Source: SZUA-442 sp035461905 (lineage in GTDB: Bacteria > Actinomycetota > Acidimicrobiia > Spongiisociales > UBA5794). Taken from it: DNA of 8,123 nt. The stretch lies in NCBI GenBank assembly GCA_035461905.1, contig DATHUV010000014.1:1-8123 (forward strand). Reading direction: 5' to 3'. Below the pieces are notes generated by a model. The model ran no database searches, was not told the origin of the DNA, and saw only the letters and a program-made list of their open reading frames with translations. The first letter of the stretch is position 1. Every line of letters starts with the position of its first letter. Shown piece after piece: positions 5,366 through 8,123 of the stretch. The translations under genes and the position numbers were made by a program.

Positions 5366-6256
5366 GTGACCGACCGACGATCCACCACTGGCGCCCTCCT
5401 CGCATTGCTCGCTGCCACGTTCTTCGGCGTCGGGGGCGCGGTCGCAGGCGGCGTGTTCGACGTCCTCGAGCCTGCGACGGTCGCTCAGGCCCGTTCTGCG
5501 ATCGCCGCCGTCCTTCTCGCCGGCTGGGCGGCATATCGGGGGGTCCTGTGGCCGATCGATAGGTTGTGGAGGTTCGCCATCCTCGGCGTCATCCTCGCCC
5601 TCATCAACCTGACGTTCTACATGGCGATCGACCGCTTGGGTGTGGGCCCCGGCGCCACGGTGCAGTTCCTCGGCCCCATCTTCATCCTCGTGTGGATCGC
5701 GGCCGTCCGGCGCGAGCACGTAGGCGCGATCGCGTGGGCTGCGGCGATTGCTGCGATCCTCGGGGTCGGCATGGTGACGAGCGCGTGGTCCGGCGGTGCC
5801 ACCGATGTCGTCGGCATCGCAGCCGGACTCGCTGCAGCGGTTCTGTTCGCGTGCTACCTCCTCTACGGCGAAGTGCTCGGACGGGATCACCCGCCGGCGG
5901 CGATCGGCGCGTGGGGCTTCGTGTTCGCGTCGGTGATCTGGGCGATCGTCCTTCCCTGGTGGTCGTTCCCGTTCGAAGCAGCTCGGGGGGTGATCGTCGA
6001 CCTTGCCGTGATCGGCGTCATTGGGACGGCTGCGGGATTCGTCGTCGAGTTCGCCGCCCTTCGGCTCGCTTCGCCCGGCATCATCGGGATCGTGGCGACC
6101 GCCGAGCCAGCGATCGGTGCGATCGCCGCCGCGGTGCTCCTCGATCAGCGGCTCGACCCCGTCCAATGGGCAGGCATCGTCGTGGTCATGGTCTCGGTCG
6201 CCGTCGTCCAGCGCTGGGGGCTCAGCGATGCCCCGATCGCCACACCCGTCACCTGA
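5366..6256 (+). CDS. EamA/DMT-family inner-membrane transporter
   Basis: A 296-aa, very hydrophobic protein with about ten predicted membrane segments in two homologous halves, the standard size and form of EamA (drug/metabolite transporter, RhtA/YdcZ-like) exporters. The first half begins GALLALLAATFFGVGG and includes NLTFYMAIDRLGVGPGATVQ, the pattern in which helix 3-4 ends in 'a...lgva.aa.i...PI'. The second half ends with ATAEPAIGAIAAAVLLDQRL and a last helix WAGIVVVMVSVAVVQ, matching the 'EP..a.i.a...l.E.l...q..G...i' signature. Known members export amino acids, metabolites or toxic compounds. The substrate here cannot be read from sequence. The GTG start at 5366 is chosen from the TAGCAT-N6 spacing. 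The gene is divergent from the sigma operon and shares its palindromic control region. Confidence 0.9.
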   Translation: MTDRRSTTGALLALLAATFFGVGGAVAGGVFDVLEPATVAQARSAIAAVLLAGWAAYRGVLWPIDRLWRFAILGVILALINLTFYMAIDRLGVGPGATVQFLGPIFILVWIAAVRREHVGAIAWAAAIAAILGVGMVTSAWSGGATDVVGIAAGLAAAVLFACYLLYGEVLGRDHPPAAIGAWGFVFASVIWAIVLPWWSFPFEAARGVIVDLAVIGVIGTAAGFVVEFAALRLASPGIIGIVATAEPAIGAIAAAVLLDQRLDPVQWAGIVVVMVSVAVVQRWGLSDAPIATPVT

Positions 6257-6304
6257 GCATTGCCACCTCACCATGCCTCGGGCGTCTAGAGCGGGACTTG
6301 CTGG

Positions 6305-6310
6305 TAGGTT
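6305..6310 (+). promoter_or_regulatory. Candidate leaderless promoter -10 (TAGGTT)
   Basis: TAGGTT is followed by 6 nt and the ATG at 6317, with no Shine-Dalgarno sequence between. It lies in the 60-bp gap after the EamA stop (6257-6316), which holds nothing else convincing. This suggests a new transcript for the LiaF-like pair. Confidence 0.5.
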
Positions 6311-6316
6311 CCGTGC

Positions 6317-6766
6317 ATGCGGTTCTTCAAGCGCGCCGCCCTCGGGGCCACCATCCTCGTGGGGCTCCTCACCGTGGCCGGTGCCCTCGTCCGTCGCACC
6401 GTGCCGTCATTCGGAACCGAGTCCGACGACGCCTTCTCGCGCGTGTTCGTCATGTCGGGAGGGCCGTTCCGCTCCACGGCGGTCGGGTTGCGGTCCGGGG
6501 AAGTGCTCGCGTTCATGGGTGGCGCGGAGTTGGATCTGCGAAGAGCGGGCATCGTGGATGGCGCGACGCTGCGACTACGAGCGGTGATGGGCGGTATCGA
6601 CGTCATCGTGCCTCCGGGCTGGCGTGTCGAGGTAGCGACCAACGCCTTCATGGGAGGTATCGACAACCGCACAGATCCTGATGCCCACCCCGATGCGCCG
6701 CTGCTCCTCATCGAGGCCCTGGCCGTGATGGGCGGTATCGCGGTGCATGTGGACGGTGATGCGTGA
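6317..6766 (+). CDS. Membrane-anchored LiaF C-terminal-like repeat protein
   Basis: A 149-aa protein with one N-terminal membrane helix (about 8-25: LGATILVGLLTVAGALV) after a basic start (MRFFKR), so the rest is probably outside the membrane. The body consists of short beta repeats. MGG occurs at 67-69, 91-93, 112-114 and 138-140 in the settings LAFMGGAELDL, RAVMGGIDVIVPPGW, NAFMGGIDNRT and LAVMGGIAVHV. This matches the C-terminal beta-helix domain of LiaF/cell-wall-active-antibiotic-response proteins, whose repeats normally read 'fGG.eldl...fGG.dv.vP.gw.v', with Met in place of Phe in all four. The role is likely a structural or sensory one in the envelope (inference). Two repeats are also identical at the DNA level for 16 bp. 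The stop overlaps the next ATG (TGATG). Confidence 0.75.
   Translation: MRFFKRAALGATILVGLLTVAGALVRRTVPSFGTESDDAFSRVFVMSGGPFRSTAVGLRSGEVLAFMGGAELDLRRAGIVDGATLRLRAVMGGIDVIVPPGWRVEVATNAFMGGIDNRTDPDAHPDAPLLLIEALAVMGGIAVHVDGDA
6584..6740 (+). repeat. Direct repeat encoding MGGI beta repeats
   Basis: GTGATGGGCGGTATCG occurs identically at 6584-6599 and 6725-6740, in the same reading frame (VMGGI). A diverged copy, TTCATGGGAGGTATCG, sits at 6652-6667. The identity reflects the protein repeat and may indicate duplication within the domain; it is not a mobile element. Confidence 0.7.
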
Positions 6767-7329
6767 TGGCGGTCGACGTTGCATCCACGATCACCTATCT
6801 CAAGGACCACGCCATCGAACACGGGTTCCACGTGCACGACGAGCGACACTTCGTCGAGACGTTCACCCTGCGCCAGGCGTGGGAGATCGACGTCCATCCC
6901 GCCGAGGCGTGTTCGGGTCCCCTCGATCTCCACATCTCGCTCGACATGGATCCGCGCATGCTGTTGAGCTTCGAGGACCTGCTCGACGACACCCCCGACG
7001 TCCCGGAGGACCCCGACGGCGAGTACGTGGTCACCTTCTACTTCAACTGGTCGCTTCCCGCCATGCGAAAGCCGCCCGAGATCATCGTCCTGTCCGCCGA
7101 ACTCGCAGGGATGGGCGGCATCGACATGCCGATCGAGGTACGCCTGCTTCGATCGATGGGTGCCCTCTCGGAAACCCACGACGAGAGGCTCTCGATCGTC
7201 GGTGCGTTCGAACGCTCCCTCGTCGACGTCATGTTCCGTCAGGATGCCCTGTGCGACGTCCTCGACCGGGTCCACGACGTCAGCATGTACATGCTCGAGC
7301 ACGCCGATGAGTGGATCGACGATGCCTGA
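6766..7329 (+). CDS. Uncharacterised acidic protein, coupled to the LiaF-like gene
   Basis: A 187-aa acidic protein without signal peptide or membrane segment; I do not recognise the family. Residues 1-45 look like a small alpha/beta unit (STITYLKDHAIEHGFHVHD). Residues 50-130 are strand-rich: GPLDLHISLDMDPRMLL, YVVTFYFNWSLP, EIIVLSAELAGMGGIDMPIEV. The C-terminal 50 residues are helical (LSIVGAFERSLVDVMFRQDALCDVLDRV). The segment MGGIDMPIEV (117-125) echoes the MGGIDVIVP repeat of the preceding protein. The ATG at 6766 overlaps the previous stop by 1 nt (TGATG); a GTG at 6763 is an alternative. The overlap implies co-expression and perhaps interaction. The gene converges on the permease gene, with only 12 bp between stops. 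Confidence 0.8.
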   Translation: MAVDVASTITYLKDHAIEHGFHVHDERHFVETFTLRQAWEIDVHPAEACSGPLDLHISLDMDPRMLLSFEDLLDDTPDVPEDPDGEYVVTFYFNWSLPAMRKPPEIIVLSAELAGMGGIDMPIEVRLLRSMGALSETHDERLSIVGAFERSLVDVMFRQDALCDVLDRVHDVSMYMLEHADEWIDDA

Positions 7330-7341
7330 GCCCCTCCCGCC

Positions 7342-8123
7342 TCACTCGTAGGCGATCGCCTCGAGGATGTTCATCCGAGCGGCCTTGCGCGCCGGGTAGA
7401 TCGCGGCGATCACACCCGCCACGGCGGCGATCACGATGTACACGATGAGTTGGCCGAACGGTATCGAGAACGTCTCGAGACCCTCGTCCGCGAGCGCAGT
7501 CACGACGGCCCATCCCAGCCCGATGCCGGCGATCATGCCCAGGATCGCGCCGAACACGGCAATCAGGACCGCTTCCCATCTGATCATGCGGCGGACCTGG
7601 CGCCTGACCATTCCGACAGCCCGCAACAAGCCGATCTCACGTGTTCGTTCGATGATGCTGAGCGCCAACGTGTTCGTGATGCCGAGCACCGCGATGATGA
7701 TCGCCAGCCCGAGAAGTGCAGAGAAGATGGCGAGGAGCTGATCGATCTGAGCTTCCGCGTCATCGAGGACCTCTGACGTCGTCTGGATCTCGAGGTTCGG
7801 GAATGGCGCGGCGATTTCGGTGACGGCTGTCCTGGCCTCGTCGAGGGAGACGCCGTCGGCTGCATTCGCGGCCACGAGCGAGTCTGAAACCGTCTCGAGT
7901 CCCGTCACGTAGCGATCCCTCGTGATCAGGAACCTGCCGAAGCCCTCGGCCTCGAACGTTCCGGTCACAGTCCCGGGAGCGACCGCTCCGTTCGCCATCT
8001 CGACGTCGAACGTCCTCCCGATCCATTGCTCGTGGTCGTCCTCGGCCCTGTTCACGAGTAGCCCGTCCTCGGAAGCCATGGTCTGGAGATCCGTGTCGGA
8101 TGAGCTGATCGACAGGAGAGTGG
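7342..8123 (-). CDS. ABC transporter permease, MacB/FtsX type (C-terminal part)
   Basis: The frame runs open to the window end, so only the last 259 residues are seen. An ATG at 8079 is internal: 14 further in-frame codons (TLLSISSSDTDLQT) precede it. The first 125 visible residues are the extracytoplasmic MacB-type domain (e.g. WIGRTFDVEMANG, GFGRFLITRDRYV). The C-terminal FtsX domain follows: a membrane helix about 130-153 (LAIFSALLGLAIIIAVLGI), the signature ERTREIGLLRAVGM at 158-171, a helix about 184-208, a last helix about 222-245, and the terminal motif YPARKAARMNILEAIAYE. Members are lipoprotein, antibiotic or peptide exporters, or mechanotransmission permeases. They need a partner ATPase, not seen here but usually adjacent. 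The C-terminus is intact. Confidence 0.92.
   Translation of the reverse strand, partial: TLLSISSSDTDLQTMASEDGLLVNRAEDDHEQWIGRTFDVEMANGAVAPGTVTGTFEAEGFGRFLITRDRYVTGLETVSDSLVAANAADGVSLDEARTAVTEIAAPFPNLEIQTTSEVLDDAEAQIDQLLAIFSALLGLAIIIAVLGITNTLALSIIERTREIGLLRAVGMVRRQVRRMIRWEAVLIAVFGAILGMIAGIGLGWAVVTALADEGLETFSIPFGQLIVYIVIAAVAGVIAAIYPARKAARMNILEAIAYE

Noticed and set aside
5261..6274. Upstream extension of the sigma-factor frame (up to 518 aa)
   Set aside because: The extension is antisense to the EamA gene, rich in Asp/Arg/His, and would run through the palindromic promoter region. The sigma domains begin after the ATG at 5260.
6257..6281. Possible terminator hairpin after the EamA gene (GAGCAT and ATGCCTC)
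   Set aside because: The arms pair only with a bulge, and no T-tract follows; it is within what chance gives in GC-rich DNA.
6286..7302. 338-codon minus-strand frame
   Set aside because: It is a shadow of the LiaF-like gene and its downstream partner; no recognisable domain, with long Thr/Ser/Arg/Pro runs typical of a complementary frame.
7436..7741. Plus-strand frame over the permease gene
   Set aside because: It is the complement of the FtsX domain, whose signature is on the minus strand.

Overview
This is a high-GC window (my reading is well above 60% GC, not computed). It has the codon usage and promoter style of an Actinomycetota chromosome, possibly an Acidimicrobiia-like lineage. The phylum guess rests on three things: GC content, TANNNT -10 boxes placed directly before start codons (leaderless genes), and the gene families present. 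No tRNA, rRNA, CRISPR array, insertion sequence or phage gene is visible. Gene density is high and all intergenic gaps are short, the longest being 105 bp.

Layout. At 1-85 lies the 5' end of a minus-strand gene that leaves the window. It is divergent from an uncharacterised 192-aa protein (178-756). A composite hairpin (753-788) covers the stop codons of that gene and of the next, convergent gene. Then comes a minus-strand block, read from right to left: ECF-type sigma factor (5260-4718), Ogt/MGMT-like alkyltransferase (4721-4140, 4-nt overlap with the sigma gene), a large class-V PLP enzyme of the cysteine-desulfurase type (4076-2400), an alpha/beta hydrolase (2407-1520, 8-nt overlap), and a degenerate Mrr-like/zinc-ribbon protein (1495-785). 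The last three may also be transcribed from internal leaderless promoters (TAGCGT before 4076, TAGACT before 1495).

Divergent from the sigma operon is an EamA-family exporter (5366-6256). The 105-bp gap between them is the most structured DNA in the window. It holds a perfect 12-bp inverted repeat whose two arms each carry a TAGCAT -10 element, one for each direction, and a separate perfect 19-bp palindrome in the predicted sigma 5' leader. Downstream of EamA are a small membrane-anchored LiaF-C-terminal-like protein (6317-6766) and an overlapping uncharacterised gene (6766-7329). The window ends in the C-terminal part of a MacB/FtsX-type ABC permease on the minus strand (7342-8123).

How they may work together (inference). 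A sigma factor followed immediately by a DNA-alkyl acceptor protein, at the place where an anti-sigma gene usually sits, suggests an alkylation- or stress-responsive regulatory pair. The shared palindromic control region could couple it to the EamA exporter. The LiaF-like protein and the ABC permease are families often associated with envelope stress, but nothing in the sequence ties them to the sigma factor.
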